A stretch of 64,000 nucleotides of DNA from Parapedobacter tibetensis (lineage in GTDB: Bacteria > Bacteroidota > Bacteroidia > Sphingobacteriales > Sphingobacteriaceae): the NCBI RefSeq assembly GCF_024704835.1, contig NZ_JAMXBE010000001.1:248001-312000 (forward strand), read 5' to 3'. The position numbers were made by a program, and so were the translations under genes. Position 1 is the stretch's first letter. Each line of letters starts with the position of its first letter. Under the pieces are notes generated by a model. It saw nothing but the letters and a program-made list of their open reading frames with translations. It was not told the origin of the DNA and searched no databases. This document shows positions 8,213 to 17,459 of the stretch, piece by piece.

Positions 8213-9916
8213 TTATTCTATTGGAATATCCACGGGTTTATTCAATTTTGAGTGTCGGTAACCATAACAAAAATAAACCACCAAACCAATAGCTAACCAT
8301 ACAAGGAAAATGAACCAATTGCTTGCCCCTAGTTGCGACATCAGGTAGAGGTTGACTAGAATCCCTGCTACGGGCAATAGCGAAAACCGGTAGATGTATC
8401 CCATCACACTTAGCACAATCCAAACCAACCAAAATAAGATGATCAGTATTTTATGTTCCAGTATCTGCTGAATTGATAATTGTTGCCATTCCATAATCGT
8501 GTCCTGTCCATAGTAATAAACACAAAATACAGCGGCCAATAGCGCCATTGTAATCAGATACTTCCCATTGATATAGGGCACTCGAAATTTAGCTTGCTTT
8601 GAAATGCCCGAATAATCCATATACAACACCCCCGCACATACCAATATGAACGCAAAAAAGGTACCCACACTGGTGAGGTCGACAAAGAAATCCATCTTGA
8701 AAAACAACGCGGGTATGGCCACCATAAATCCCGTGATAATCGTGGCAAAAGACGGAGTCTTATACTTGGGGTGTATCGTGGCAAATCTTTTCCATAGCAA
8801 ACCATCGCGGCTCATTGTCATCCAAATACGAGGTTGGGCCAGCTGGAAAACCAATAGCGCACTAGTAATGGCCACTACAGACGTCACCGAAATAATCCCA
8901 GCCATATAATCGACACCCACATATTCGAATACATAAGCTAGTGGATCTTTGACATTTAATTCCGTATGATGCACCATTCCGGTCAACACCAATGTAATGA
9001 GGATATATAAAACGGCGCAGATAAGCAAGCATATCATCATTGCCCGCGGCAAATCGCGTTGTGGGTTTTTACATTCCTCTGCTGTAGTAGAAATGGAGTC
9101 AAACCCAATAAAGGCAAAGAACACAGCTGCAACACCAGTCATCACTCCTTTAATGCCGTTGGGCGCAAAAGGCGTCCAATTATCGGGTTTAATGAAAAAA
9201 GCGCCACCGATAATGACCAGTAGAATTACCCCCACTTTGACCACAACCATGATGTTGCTGGCCGTGCGCGACTCCTTGATGCCGATGTAGACCAACCAAG
9301 TGACCAAAACCGTAATGAGACCCGCAGGCAAATCAAAAATGACAGGGATGTCTCCCAATTTCGGGGCTTGCTCATAAGCCATGGCGGCCGTCTGCTCCAC
9401 CCTTGTCAACGATTCCATGCCTTGTGACTGCAACTTGGCATAGGCCTCGGAAGCATAAGCGGGGGCCATCGTGAGCCAGCCAGGCATGTTAATGCCAAAC
9501 CCTGCCAACATGCCTCCAAAATATTGCGACCATGAAATAGCCACTACCATATTGGAAACAGCATATTCCAAAATCAGTGCCCAGCCAATAATCCATGCAA
9601 ACAGTTCACCAAATGCCACATACGCATAAGTATATGCGCTCCCAGATACAGGTACGGCACTGGCAAATTGCGCATAGGACAATGCTGTGAACACGCACGC
9701 GACTGCTACAAAGACAAACAACATAGATACAGCAGGTCCGCCATTGAAACTGGCCAATCCAATTGTGCTGAAGATACCCGCACCAACAATGGCAGCTATC
9801 CCCAATGACACCAAATCACGTACACCCAATACTTTCGCAAGCCCACCGGCCTTCGTTGATTGCGACGCACTTAAAATCTGCTCTATAGTTTTTTTGCGGA
9901 AAAGTCTATTTGCCAT
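8213..9916 (-). CDS. APC superfamily amino acid permease (cationic amino acid transporter-like)
   Basis: 567 residues with about 12-14 hydrophobic helices. The N-terminal signature is typical of the APC family: VLGVRDLVSLGIAAIVGAGIFSTIGLAS, followed by SGSAYTYAYVAFGELFAWIIGWALILEY. The later FAFIGFDSISTTAEECKNPQRDLPRAM segment is the hallmark of the cationic amino acid transporter (CAT, YfnA-like) branch. It is an inner membrane symporter or exchanger, and the exact amino acid cannot be told. A long periplasmic loop (ASEAYAKLQSQGMESLTRVEQ) separates helices 4 and 5. The leader contains a perfect 9-bp inverted repeat (9933-9959). Monocistronic. Confidence 0.9.
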   Translation of the reverse strand: MANRLFRKKTIEQILSASQSTKAGGLAKVLGVRDLVSLGIAAIVGAGIFSTIGLASFNGGPAVSMLFVFVAVACVFTALSYAQFASAVPVSGSAYTYAYVAFGELFAWIIGWALILEYAVSNMVVAISWSQYFGGMLAGFGINMPGWLTMAPAYASEAYAKLQSQGMESLTRVEQTAAMAYEQAPKLGDIPVIFDLPAGLITVLVTWLVYIGIKESRTASNIMVVVKVGVILLVIIGGAFFIKPDNWTPFAPNGIKGVMTGVAAVFFAFIGFDSISTTAEECKNPQRDLPRAMMICLLICAVLYILITLVLTGMVHHTELNVKDPLAYVFEYVGVDYMAGIISVTSVVAITSALLVFQLAQPRIWMTMSRDGLLWKRFATIHPKYKTPSFATIITGFMVAIPALFFKMDFFVDLTSVGTFFAFILVCAGVLYMDYSGISKQAKFRVPYINGKYLITMALLAAVFCVYYYGQDTIMEWQQLSIQQILEHKILIILFWLVWIVLSVMGYIYRFSLLPVAGILVNLYLMSQLGASNWFIFLVWLAIGLVVYFCYGYRHSKLNKPVDIPIE

Positions 9917-9932
9917 ACGCGTACCTATTGGG

Positions 9933-9959
9933 TTTGGCTGATTACCAACCAGCCAAACT
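9933..9959 (-). promoter_or_regulatory. Inverted repeat in the APC permease leader
   Basis: GTTTGGCTG at 9933-9941 and CAGCCAAAC at 9951-9959 form a perfect 9-bp arm pair around a 9-base loop, 17-43 bases upstream of the permease start. It could be an operator or an RNA hairpin close to the ribosome binding region. No regulator is encoded next to it. Confidence 0.55.
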
Positions 9960-10053
9960 TATAAAAAAAAATTTACGAAGGAGGTTTAGTGGCTGTTTAA
10001 AATTTATATATATTTCTTGCAGCAAAGTAGGCTGGTATAAAAAGCGGATAGCC

Positions 10054-10728
10054 TTACGGCAGCTGGGCACGTATTTCATCAAATATATGATGGAAATTCC
10101 CCGCTAATTCCTTTACATAAGCAGTAATGGCCGTCGTTATCTGTTCCTTTTGCTTGGCCGTCAGCTCAACAACCCACAGCCGGCGGCAAATATTGATCAT
10201 AGCAAACGTAATTTGGTCAAATGTTCGATAACTTCCTACATACTGTGCACGCATGAAGCTGTTGAAATAGGTAAAAAAGAATAAGGTATCCTTAACGTCG
10301 CATAGCTTCAGAAATCTATCCGTCATATCACGGTCTGCCGCCGCTAGATACTCATAAAAATCCGATTCATGCACCCAATTGTTGTGGAGTAGTAAGTGGT
10401 CAAGTAGCAATTCAAGTGCGATGTGCGACAAAAAGGAAGGTCTTATCGCTGTACTTTCTACAATAGGGGCAAGTACTGCTTTCAACTCATGTGTATGGCT
10501 ATAGAAAAAAGTGGAATTATGAAAATAACGGTCGGCTTCTATATGCCTCACCCAGCCGCGATAAATACTTTGGAGTTTAGGATTGTTGCCAAATCGATCT
10601 TCGTATTTATGGGGCAGCACATTAATATTCCTGTCTGCATTTTTAATCAAATCGGGCAGTACACTCCCCAATACCAATTCAGGATCGTGACTGTATCGTT
10701 CAAAATAATAATGCGAAAGAAAATTCAT
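10054..10728 (-). CDS. ACP phosphodiesterase-like (DUF479-type) protein
   Basis: 224 residues, mostly helical. The opening MNFLSHYYFERYSHDPELVLGSVLPDLIKN resembles the MNFLAHxxL...GNxLxDxxKG start of acyl carrier protein phosphodiesterase (AcpH), an HD-like phosphohydrolase that removes phosphopantetheine from ACP. Later RHIEADRYFHN and HIALELLLDHLLL supply further His/Asp pairs. The match is distant, so this could be a Bacteroidota family with a different substrate. The frame is open nine codons upstream, but MNFLSHYY is the conserved start. Divergent from tyrS. Confidence 0.55.
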   Translation of the reverse strand: MNFLSHYYFERYSHDPELVLGSVLPDLIKNADRNINVLPHKYEDRFGNNPKLQSIYRGWVRHIEADRYFHNSTFFYSHTHELKAVLAPIVESTAIRPSFLSHIALELLLDHLLLHNNWVHESDFYEYLAAADRDMTDRFLKLCDVKDTLFFFTYFNSFMRAQYVGSYRTFDQITFAMINICRRLWVVELTAKQKEQITTAITAYVKELAGNFHHIFDEIRAQLP

Positions 10729-10805
10729 GCAGCACTCTTTCCTGTTATAATACACTTATTGTGCCAATATAGCGAATTTCAACGATAATTTACGGCAGAT
10801 TCTAC

Positions 10806-10813
10806 TATCTTTG
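10806..10813 (+). promoter_or_regulatory. Candidate -7 box TATCTTTG for tyrS
   Basis: TAnnTTTG match 32 bases upstream of the tyrS ATG; -33 element not obvious. Confidence 0.5.
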
Positions 10814-10845
10814 CCGTCACATTAATCACTCGATTTTAATAGTAC

Positions 10846-12135
10846 ATGAAGATGAATTTTGTTGAGGAATTGCGTTGGCGGGGCATGTTACAGGATATGA
10901 TACCGGATACCGAAGAATTGCTGAACAAGGGGCCCGCGGCTGGTTATATTGGCTTTGACCCCACAGGCGATTCTTTGCATGTGGGGCATCTGACCCAAAT
11001 CATGACGCTTATCCATTTTCAGCGTGCAGGGCATCAACCCATCGCATTGGTGGGTGGAGCCACAGGGATGATTGGAGACCCATCCTTCAAGTCGGCCGAA
11101 CGTAACTTACTTGACGAAGAGACCTTACGGCACAATGTGAGCTGCCTCGAAGAGCAACTGCGTAGGTTCTTGAGCTTTGATGAAGGGGCAAACCCTGCCA
11201 AAATGGTGAATAACTACGACTGGTTCAAAGATTTCAAGTTTTTGGATTTCATCCGCGACGTTGGAAAATTGATTACTGTCAACTATATGATGGCCAAGGA
11301 TTCGGTAAAGAGTCGTTTGGAAAGTGAAAACGGGCTTTCATTCACCGAGTTTTCATATCAGCTTATCCAAGGCTATGACTTTTATTACCTATGGAAGAAC
11401 CACAATTGCCAGTTACAGATGGGTGGTTCGGATCAATGGGGTAATATTGTGACGGGAGCCGAGTTTATCCGTAGGCAAGATGGTGGTACAGCATACGGGC
11501 TTACTACCCGACTCATCAAGAAGGCCGACGGCAACAAATTTGGAAAAACCGAAAGCGGAGCCGTTTGGCTGGACGCCAACAAGACCTCTCCATACCGATA
11601 TTACCAATTCTGGCTCAATGCTAGTGACGATGATGCCAAAAACTGGATTAAGATTTTCACCTTGAAATCCAAGGAAGAAATCGATGCCATCATTGCCGAA
11701 CATGAGACTGCTCCTCATCTTCGCACGGTGCAAAGGGCGCTGGCCAAGGATATCACCACCCGTACACATTCCGAATCGGACTTTGAAACAGCCGTGAAAA
11801 CCTCCGAATTTCTATTTGGCAATGGCCCTTTGGAATTTCTGAATGGCATGGAGCATACAGCGGTGTTGGATATTTTTGATGGCGTACCCCAGTTCCATAT
11901 CGCTAAAGACCAACTGTCCGCCGGAATCAATGCAATGGACCTGCTGGCTGTTTCCACTTCGGTTTTTCCATCGAAAGGGGAAGCACGCAAAATGATACAA
12001 GGCGGTGGCGTATCTATCAATAAGGCAAAAATTGGTGACATTGATCAAATTTTTTCCTTGGATGACTTGATAAATGGCAGTTATTTAATAGTCCAACGGG
12101 GTAAGAAAAACTATTTCTTGCTGATAGCAGCGTAA
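10846..12135 (+). CDS. tyrS: Tyrosine--tRNA ligase
   Basis: 429 residues, the normal size for bacterial TyrRS type 1. [17 protein letters not shown] holds the HIGH-type class I motif near residue 45. The tyrosine-binding [12 protein letters not shown] and [11 protein letters not shown] segments follow, and KFGKT, near residue 231, replaces KMSKS as usual in this family. The last 70 residues are an S4 RNA-binding domain ([20 protein letters not shown]). It charges tRNA-Tyr; one such tRNA gene lies in this window at 33322. Starts [11 protein letters not shown]; the second ATG three codons in is possible. Confidence 0.97.
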   Translation: MKMNFVEELRWRGMLQDMIPDTEELLNKGPAAGYIGFDPTGDSLHVGHLTQIMTLIHFQRAGHQPIALVGGATGMIGDPSFKSAERNLLDEETLRHNVSCLEEQLRRFLSFDEGANPAKMVNNYDWFKDFKFLDFIRDVGKLITVNYMMAKDSVKSRLESENGLSFTEFSYQLIQGYDFYYLWKNHNCQLQMGGSDQWGNIVTGAEFIRRQDGGTAYGLTTRLIKKADGNKFGKTESGAVWLDANKTSPYRYYQFWLNASDDDAKNWIKIFTLKSKEEIDAIIAEHETAPHLRTVQRALAKDITTRTHSESDFETAVKTSEFLFGNGPLEFLNGMEHTAVLDIFDGVPQFHIAKDQLSAGINAMDLLAVSTSVFPSKGEARKMIQGGGVSINKAKIGDIDQIFSLDDLINGSYLIVQRGKKNYFLLIAA

Positions 12136-12162
12136 AAAAACCGCCCCCGGGGAGGGAGCGGC
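12134..12162 (-). terminator. Intrinsic terminator of the DUF4397 lipoprotein gene
   Basis: Read on the minus strand, a GC-rich hairpin (CCGCTCC paired with GGGGCGG) is followed by seven T. It lies downstream of the minus-strand gene ending at 12226. An adjacent hairpin, TCCGCC-AATA-GGCGGA (12165-12180), may serve tyrS on the other strand. Confidence 0.7.
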
Positions 12163-12225
12163 AATCCGCCAATAGGCGGACTTCAATCAACCTAAACTTT
12201 ATGGAGAAAATTGTGACCCATGTTT

Positions 12226-12951
12226 TTAATGGGTAATGATACCATGACCAAAACCTAACGAATCATCATTCGTGTTTTCAAGCAAGCCCTTAGCCCATAT
12301 GGTATAAATCATACCGCTTGCTGGTGTAAAATCAAAGCTATGCACAACCTCATCACTACCATATTCAATGATGTTGAATGTATAGGTATCGCCAGCATCT
12401 ATAACAGAAAACTCCGTGACTTCCTTAAACTTCTTATTGCTCGCCAACAACGTATCGACTTCTTCCACTTCTAAATCCAAAGCCGGAGCATCAGGGCTCA
12501 GGTGAAGAAACCGGATCTTTGCCTTTCCCTCGCTTGGGTTCGACAAGTCATCTTCTGTAACCATCAATTGGATCTCTTCATAACCCACCACATACAACGA
12601 ATAGAATTTGCCAGGGGTAAAATCAACAGTTCCTTGAGCCAAAGGCGGCGTGGTTTGATTACGATTGGGATCGAACACCCTTACAAGTCTCCTTCCTGAA
12701 TATGCATTTTTGTATGGTAATGTATCACCATAAGCGAATTCCTCGCCCAAAACCCTATTGTTTAGTTGGTTTTGGTCTAGTCCAATATCCAACCCTTCAG
12801 ATCCAGGCACAGCATTAAGCGCCGCCGTGGCTGAAATCTGGCTTAATCCATTATCGCCATCCTTTAAGCATGCATTCAATGCAATAAAACTCACCACAAT
12901 AGCCGCTATGATAAGACCTAAACGGCGTCTTTTTATTTTTCTTTCCATCAA
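12226..12951 (-). CDS. DUF4397 domain lipoprotein
   Basis: 241 residues. The basic N-terminus MMERKIKRRRLG and hydrophobic LIIAAIVVSFIALNAC give a signal peptide with a cysteine at the lipobox position (ALNAC). The mature part contains KIRFLHLSPDAPALDLEVE, the characteristic DUF4397 motif of a beta-sandwich domain, followed by a second strand-rich half ending in TPASGMIYTIWAKG. Exported and probably anchored in the outer membrane. The function of DUF4397 is not established. A strong terminator lies directly downstream, so it is monocistronic. Confidence 0.75.
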   Translation of the reverse strand: MMERKIKRRRLGLIIAAIVVSFIALNACLKDGDNGLSQISATAALNAVPGSEGLDIGLDQNQLNNRVLGEEFAYGDTLPYKNAYSGRRLVRVFDPNRNQTTPPLAQGTVDFTPGKFYSLYVVGYEEIQLMVTEDDLSNPSEGKAKIRFLHLSPDAPALDLEVEEVDTLLASNKKFKEVTEFSVIDAGDTYTFNIIEYGSDEVVHSFDFTPASGMIYTIWAKGLLENTNDDSLGFGHGIITH

Positions 12952-13118
12952 AATTTACAGTAATTCCTTAATACAAATAACTAAATGGTGATCCAATTCG
13001 TATCACCGTTTTCATCATATAAAACGTGTCTAGTATGCAAAGTGCTACAACCTATCGGAAAAATTATCTGAAAATGCGATCCATGAATCATTGAAATCAT
13101 TTATCTATAAAAATTCCG

Positions 13119-13126
13119 TAAGTTTG
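13119..13126 (+). promoter_or_regulatory. Candidate -7 box TAAGTTTG for ftsK
   Basis: TAnnTTTG match 25 bases upstream of the ftsK ATG; a TTG is present at 13091 but at a spacing of 25, so the -33 box is uncertain. Confidence 0.5.
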
Positions 13127-13151
13127 TCTCAAACAAAATGTATCCTTATAG

Positions 13152-15695
13152 ATGTCTGGAAAAGGAAATTCTTTTAGGAAGAATGTACAGCATGATACGG
13201 AAGTCAGATCATCCACACGAAAGAAACGGGAGCGTAAATCGAAGGCTAGTTCACTATCTGGGCGCGGTCTAGGTGATAAAATCATAAAAATAACTGGTCT
13301 ATTTCTGTTGATATTGGCGGTGTACTTCCTTATCGCCTTCATTTCTTATCTGTTTACCTGGCAGGAGGACCAAAGTTATGTCTCCGCGGCCAACGGTGGA
13401 TGGAACACCTTATTCAAGAGTCGTGAAGAACTTGCCCTTGCCGGTATCGAGCATCCGGTGGTACAAAACTGGATGGGAAAATTTGGAGCTTTGCTTGCCC
13501 ATCAGTTTGTTTACAAGTGGTTTGGAATTGCGTCTTTCCTTTTTATAGGCATCTTGTTCGTTATTGGATATCGCTTACTATTCAAGGTAAAAATTATTTC
13601 CATTTGGAAAGTTTTGGGCTACTCCTTGTTCGCATTAGTTTTCATATCCATTACATTGGGCTTTATCCATGGGTTTATCAGCAATTATCCTCATTTTCTG
13701 GAAGGCGAGTTCGGATTTTGGTCCAACAGATTGCTTCAAGCCCAGATTGGTGTGCCAGGGGTAGGAGGATTATTAATTTTTGTCATCCTTACTGTGCTGA
13801 TTATCATCTATAACTTGGACTTTAAGTTGGGTGCGCGTCGCTCTAAGGATAGCAGCAATACCCCTGAGGCAGATAGTGCATCAGGAAATTCCCTCCGCAA
13901 TGGAGAGCGTTATATGCAGGAGTCGGAATATCGGGTAGACCCTGTGGAATTCAACCTCAACCGGATGAAGGAATCCGAATCGCAGGAAGAAAAATTGCCA
14001 CAAAACATCAATGCGCCTAAGCATGAATCCGCCGAGGATAAACCGGGACCCGATTTTACTGTCGAGGCACTCCGGGAAAAAACGGAAGCCAAGAACGAAA
14101 TAAAAAACCCTCCGCTTACCGTATCAGCCATTAAGGAAGAAAAAAACATTACAGCAGATGAATTGGTTGAAAAAGTAGGCCAATATGACCCAAAACTGGA
14201 TTTATCGGGTTACAAATACCCCCCCCTTGATTTGCTCCGTGATTACGGCTCAGGCAAAATCACTGTAAACAATCATGAGCTGGAGGAAAATAAGGACAAA
14301 ATTGTCGATACACTTGGCAACTATAACATCGAGATAGCCAAAATAAAAGCCACCATAGGCCCTACGGTTACGTTGTACGAAATTATCCCGAAACCGGGTG
14401 TACGTATTTCCAAAATCAAGAATTTAGAAGACGATATTGCGCTGAGTTTAGCTGCCCTTGGTATCCGAATCATTGCCCCAATGCCCGGCAAAGGCACTAT
14501 AGGCATTGAGGTGCCGAACAGCCACCCGGAGATGGTATCTATGCGGTCGGTATTGGCAACGGAGAAGTTCCAACACACGGATATGGACCTGCCAATCGCC
14601 TTAGGGAGAACGATTTCGAACGAAGTATACATCGCTGATCTTGCCAAAATGCCCCACCTGCTCGTGGCAGGAGCTACAGGGCAAGGTAAATCGGTAGGTA
14701 TCAATGCGATCCTTACCTCCCTGCTCTACAAGAAGCATCCTGCTGAACTCAAGCTCGTGCTGGTAGACCCCAAAAAGGTAGAATTATCGTTGTTCAAAAA
14801 AATAGAACGCCATTTTCTGGCCAAGCTACCTGGCGAAGAGGATGCCATCATTACCGACACTAAAAAGGTAATCAATACACTCAATTCCCTATGTATTGAG
14901 ATGGATGCCCGCTATGACTTGTTGAAAAATGGTCAAGTGCGCAATCTCAAGGAATACAATGTCAAGTTCATCAATCGTAGGCTTAATCCTGAAGAAGGCC
15001 ACCGTTTCCTTCCCTTCATTGTGCTTATCATTGATGAATTTGCTGACCTAATGATGACAGCAGGCAAGGAAGTGGAAACACCGATAGCCCGATTGGCACA
15101 ACTAGCGCGTGCTGTTGGAATCCATTTGGTCATTGCTACTCAACGACCGTCTGTAAACATCATTACAGGTACCATCAAGGCCAATTTCCCTGCGCGTTTG
15201 GCATTCCGTGTGCTTTCTAAAGTGGATTCGCGTACCATCCTCGACTCGGGAGGTGCTGATCAATTGATTGGAAGAGGTGATATGCTATTGGCTACTGGCA
15301 GCGAATTGATACGGATACAATGCGCTTTTGTGGACACCCCAGAGGTGGATGAAGTATCCGATTTCATAGGCAGCCAACGAGGTTATCCTTCGGCAATGTT
15401 GCTTCCCGAATACATCGATGAAAATAGTGAAAGCTCTGCGGGCGACTTTGATATCAGCGATCGTGATGCCATGTTTGAAGATGCCGCCAGGCTCATCGTC
15501 CTGCATCAACAAGGCTCAACTTCGCTCATCCAACGCAAACTCAAGCTTGGGTACAATCGTGCCGGGCGGATCATCGATCAATTGGAGGCAGCTGGCGTGG
15601 TGGGACCATTTGAAGGTAGTAAGGCCCGTGAGGTATTATTTCCTGATGAATATTCATTGGAACAGTTTTTGGATGGATTGAAGAAAGATGTATAG
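13152..15695 (+). CDS. ftsK: DNA translocase FtsK
   Basis: 847 residues. A basic cytoplasmic N-terminus is followed by about four membrane helices (residues 50-225), a variable charged linker to about residue 340, and then the alpha-beta motor. Walker A is GATGQGKS near residue 505, Walker B is FIVLIIDEFADLMM, and ARAVGIHLVIATQRPSV is conserved. The C-terminal 65 residues are the winged-helix gamma domain that reads polar DNA motifs (SLIQRKLKLGYNRAGRIIDQ). It clears and resolves chromosome ends at the division septum. The linker is short compared with E. coli, as usual in Bacteroidota. It is translationally linked to the LolA-like gene. Confidence 0.96.
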   Translation: MSGKGNSFRKNVQHDTEVRSSTRKKRERKSKASSLSGRGLGDKIIKITGLFLLILAVYFLIAFISYLFTWQEDQSYVSAANGGWNTLFKSREELALAGIEHPVVQNWMGKFGALLAHQFVYKWFGIASFLFIGILFVIGYRLLFKVKIISIWKVLGYSLFALVFISITLGFIHGFISNYPHFLEGEFGFWSNRLLQAQIGVPGVGGLLIFVILTVLIIIYNLDFKLGARRSKDSSNTPEADSASGNSLRNGERYMQESEYRVDPVEFNLNRMKESESQEEKLPQNINAPKHESAEDKPGPDFTVEALREKTEAKNEIKNPPLTVSAIKEEKNITADELVEKVGQYDPKLDLSGYKYPPLDLLRDYGSGKITVNNHELEENKDKIVDTLGNYNIEIAKIKATIGPTVTLYEIIPKPGVRISKIKNLEDDIALSLAALGIRIIAPMPGKGTIGIEVPNSHPEMVSMRSVLATEKFQHTDMDLPIALGRTISNEVYIADLAKMPHLLVAGATGQGKSVGINAILTSLLYKKHPAELKLVLVDPKKVELSLFKKIERHFLAKLPGEEDAIITDTKKVINTLNSLCIEMDARYDLLKNGQVRNLKEYNVKFINRRLNPEEGHRFLPFIVLIIDEFADLMMTAGKEVETPIARLAQLARAVGIHLVIATQRPSVNIITGTIKANFPARLAFRVLSKVDSRTILDSGGADQLIGRGDMLLATGSELIRIQCAFVDTPEVDEVSDFIGSQRGYPSAMLLPEYIDENSESSAGDFDISDRDAMFEDAARLIVLHQQGSTSLIQRKLKLGYNRAGRIIDQLEAAGVVGPFEGSKAREVLFPDEYSLEQFLDGLKKDV

Positions 15696-15696
15696 A

Positions 15697-16368
15697 ATGA
15701 ATATGATGTTAAGAAAATATATCGGTAACATAGCGCTGCTCCCTTTCCTATTAATTATTGCTTCGCATGGCTACGCGCAAACAGATGTCGCGGCAAAATC
15801 CTTGCTCAATAAGGTCAGCAAAACCTACGAAGGTTACAAAACCATACAGGCAGACTTCACCATTGCCGTTCAGCAGCCGCAGCAAACCGCAAATCATTCA
15901 GAATCGGGCACCATCTACATGGAGGCCGCAGCTGGTAAGTACCACATATCAATGAATAGCCAAGACCTGATTAGCGATGGGAAAACGCAGTGGACCATAC
16001 TCAAGGAAGAACAGGAGGTTCAGGTGACTGAAGCAAACAACGATTCGGAAGCCATCTCTCCTATCAACATTTTCTCCTTCTATAACCAAGGTTATAAATA
16101 TGTATCGGCATCTGATGAAAACGCTGGAAATATCCGATTGCGTGTGGTGGAACTGTCACCGGAAGACCCCCATGCACCTTATTTCAAAATCAAGTTGCGC
16201 ATCAATGCATCCTCCAACCTGATACATGATGCAACCATTTTTGACAAAGGTGGGATCAAGTACATGTACACCATCAAAAACACAAAAGCCAATCCGCAAA
16301 TTGCTGCAGATAAGTTTACATTTAATCAAAACAAGTATCCCGGGATGGAAATAGTGGATTTGAGGTAA
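15697..16368 (+). CDS. LolA-like outer membrane lipoprotein carrier
   Basis: About 223 residues with a signal peptide (IALLPFLLIIASHGYAQ). The mature protein has the LolA pattern: KVSKTYEGYKTIQADFTIAV near the start, then ESGTIYMEAAAGKYHI, and KIKLRINASSNLIHDATIFDKGG. LolA ferries lipoproteins across the periplasm. In Bacteroidota LolA-fold proteins next to ftsK are common and this one is a good candidate for the principal carrier. The chosen ATG is two bases after the ftsK stop; an earlier in-frame ATG at 15688 overlaps it. The pair ftsK-lolA is conserved in many bacteria. Confidence 0.8.
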   Translation: MNMMLRKYIGNIALLPFLLIIASHGYAQTDVAAKSLLNKVSKTYEGYKTIQADFTIAVQQPQQTANHSESGTIYMEAAAGKYHISMNSQDLISDGKTQWTILKEEQEVQVTEANNDSEAISPINIFSFYNQGYKYVSASDENAGNIRLRVVELSPEDPHAPYFKIKLRINASSNLIHDATIFDKGGIKYMYTIKNTKANPQIAADKFTFNQNKYPGMEIVDLR

Positions 16369-16395
16369 TTCTCTCTGAATCTTATAGCTTATAAA

Positions 16396-16424
16396 GGGGG
16401 CAAGGACTATAATTCACCTTGCCC
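16396..16424. terminator. Inverted repeat at the convergent ends of the LolA-like and SLT genes
   Basis: GGGCAAGG and CCTTGCCC form an 8-bp stem around a short AT-rich loop between converging genes, with a T-run a few bases beyond on the plus strand. It overlaps the last codons of the transglycosylase gene. Likely a weak terminator for the LolA-like gene. Confidence 0.45.
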
Positions 16425-17216
16425 TTGGCGTTTTTCATCCGTTGCATCAGCCAATAGAATTTTGCTCTTCCTGTAGCCATGTTGCCTAGGATTTTCGATG
16501 ATTTCCTTGACCGAGATAAGCTTATAAACATAGCTTCCAGTTTCCTTGTTGAGCTTCAGCTTGAAATAATTATCTTCATGTTGATTATTGATAGCGCGCT
16601 GAAGATTCCCCTCACCAATATTAAAAGCGGCAGCCACCAATGTCCAGCTATTGAATTCCCGATATAACGCCTTGATGTATTTGGCTGCGGCCAGTGTAGA
16701 TTTCTCTATGTCTTGCCGTTCGTCTACCAAACTATCCACGCGCAACCCAAAAGCTCTCGCCGTATTAGGCATAAATTGCCAATACCCGGATGCACCACGG
16801 TGTGAGGTCGTGCCGCTGGTAAACCCGCTTTCTACTAAAGGGATGTATTTGAAATCCACGGGAATCCCCTGCTTACTTAAAATCGCTGCAACCCGTGGCA
16901 AAGCACCCCGCGCCTTTCGGTGCAGTCGGTAAGACCGACGCTTATTATACGAATATTCTTTGAGGTATCGCATCATCCTATTTTCAATTTGCTTATCACC
17001 CAAAGGCAGGTTTTCATTAGCAAAATTTAATGATGCAAAGTAAGGAGTGTTGCGGACATTACTTATATCTTCCAGCAACAATGCTCCATGGAATAAGGAG
17101 TTATGTTGTAATACATCATTTGTTTCAGTGTTGGCTGCCACACGGTACGTGTACAACTTTGAAAGCAACACCAACAGCAAAACAGCACTACAACAGAACA
17201 GTTGTTTTTTTATCAT
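16407..17216 (-). CDS. Lytic transglycosylase (SLT domain)
   Basis: 269 residues with an N-terminal membrane or signal segment (QLFCCSAVLLLVLLSKLYTY). The SLT domain spans about 110-225: IPVDFKYIPLVESGF holds the catalytic glutamate in the ES motif, GASGYWQFMPNTARAFGL is the GxxQxM motif, and AAFNIGEGNLQRAI (AYNxG-type) closes the fold. It cleaves peptidoglycan glycan strands in the periplasm, producing anhydro-muropeptides. No LysM repeats are present. It stands alone with a full-consensus promoter about 70 bases upstream. Confidence 0.9.
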   Translation of the reverse strand: MIKKQLFCCSAVLLLVLLSKLYTYRVAANTETNDVLQHNSLFHGALLLEDISNVRNTPYFASLNFANENLPLGDKQIENRMMRYLKEYSYNKRRSYRLHRKARGALPRVAAILSKQGIPVDFKYIPLVESGFTSGTTSHRGASGYWQFMPNTARAFGLRVDSLVDERQDIEKSTLAAAKYIKALYREFNSWTLVAAAFNIGEGNLQRAINNQHEDNYFKLKLNKETGSYVYKLISVKEIIENPRQHGYRKSKILLADATDEKRQGQGEL

Positions 17217-17286
17217 TCATCACCTTCCTGCAATACATGGCACACAATAATTAACGCCATGGATTACTTGATTCAAAAGTCGGCTG

Positions 17287-17318
17287 CAAAAGTAAAAATT
17301 ATATTGTTAATATACAAA
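17287..17318 (-). promoter_or_regulatory. Promoter of the transglycosylase gene (TTTG-N20-TACTTTTG)
   Basis: Minus strand TTTG at 17315-17318, 20-base spacer, TACTTTTG at 17287-17294. Complete match to the Bacteroidota consensus. Confidence 0.7.
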
Positions 17319-17335
17319 TAGTTATAACAATACCC

Positions 17336-17367
17336 TTTGACTTTTAACAAAAATTAACGTACCTTTT
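17336..17367 (+). promoter_or_regulatory. Upstream promoter of the pseudouridine synthase gene
   Basis: TTTG at 17336-17339, 20-base spacer, TACCTTTT at 17360-17367 (one mismatch in the last base of the -7 box). A second -7 box follows at 17424-17431 (TACCTTTG), so the gene may have tandem promoters. Confidence 0.5.
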
Positions 17368-17423
17368 CAGGTTATTTCTATGTAAATAATCATGGCTATG
17401 GCAATTAAACGCATATTTTTAAC

Positions 17424-17431
17424 TACCTTTG
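17424..17431 (+). promoter_or_regulatory. Proximal -7 box TACCTTTG of the pseudouridine synthase gene
   Basis: TAnnTTTG match 28 bases upstream of the ATG at 17460; -33 element not seen at the expected spacing. Confidence 0.45.
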
Positions 17432-17459
17432 TTGCTCACATTTTTTCGCGGTAAAAATC

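Noticed and set aside
12987-13007. GGTGAT...ATCACC inverted repeat upstream of ftsK
   Set aside because: Only 6-bp arms with a 9-base loop; expected by chance at this frequency.
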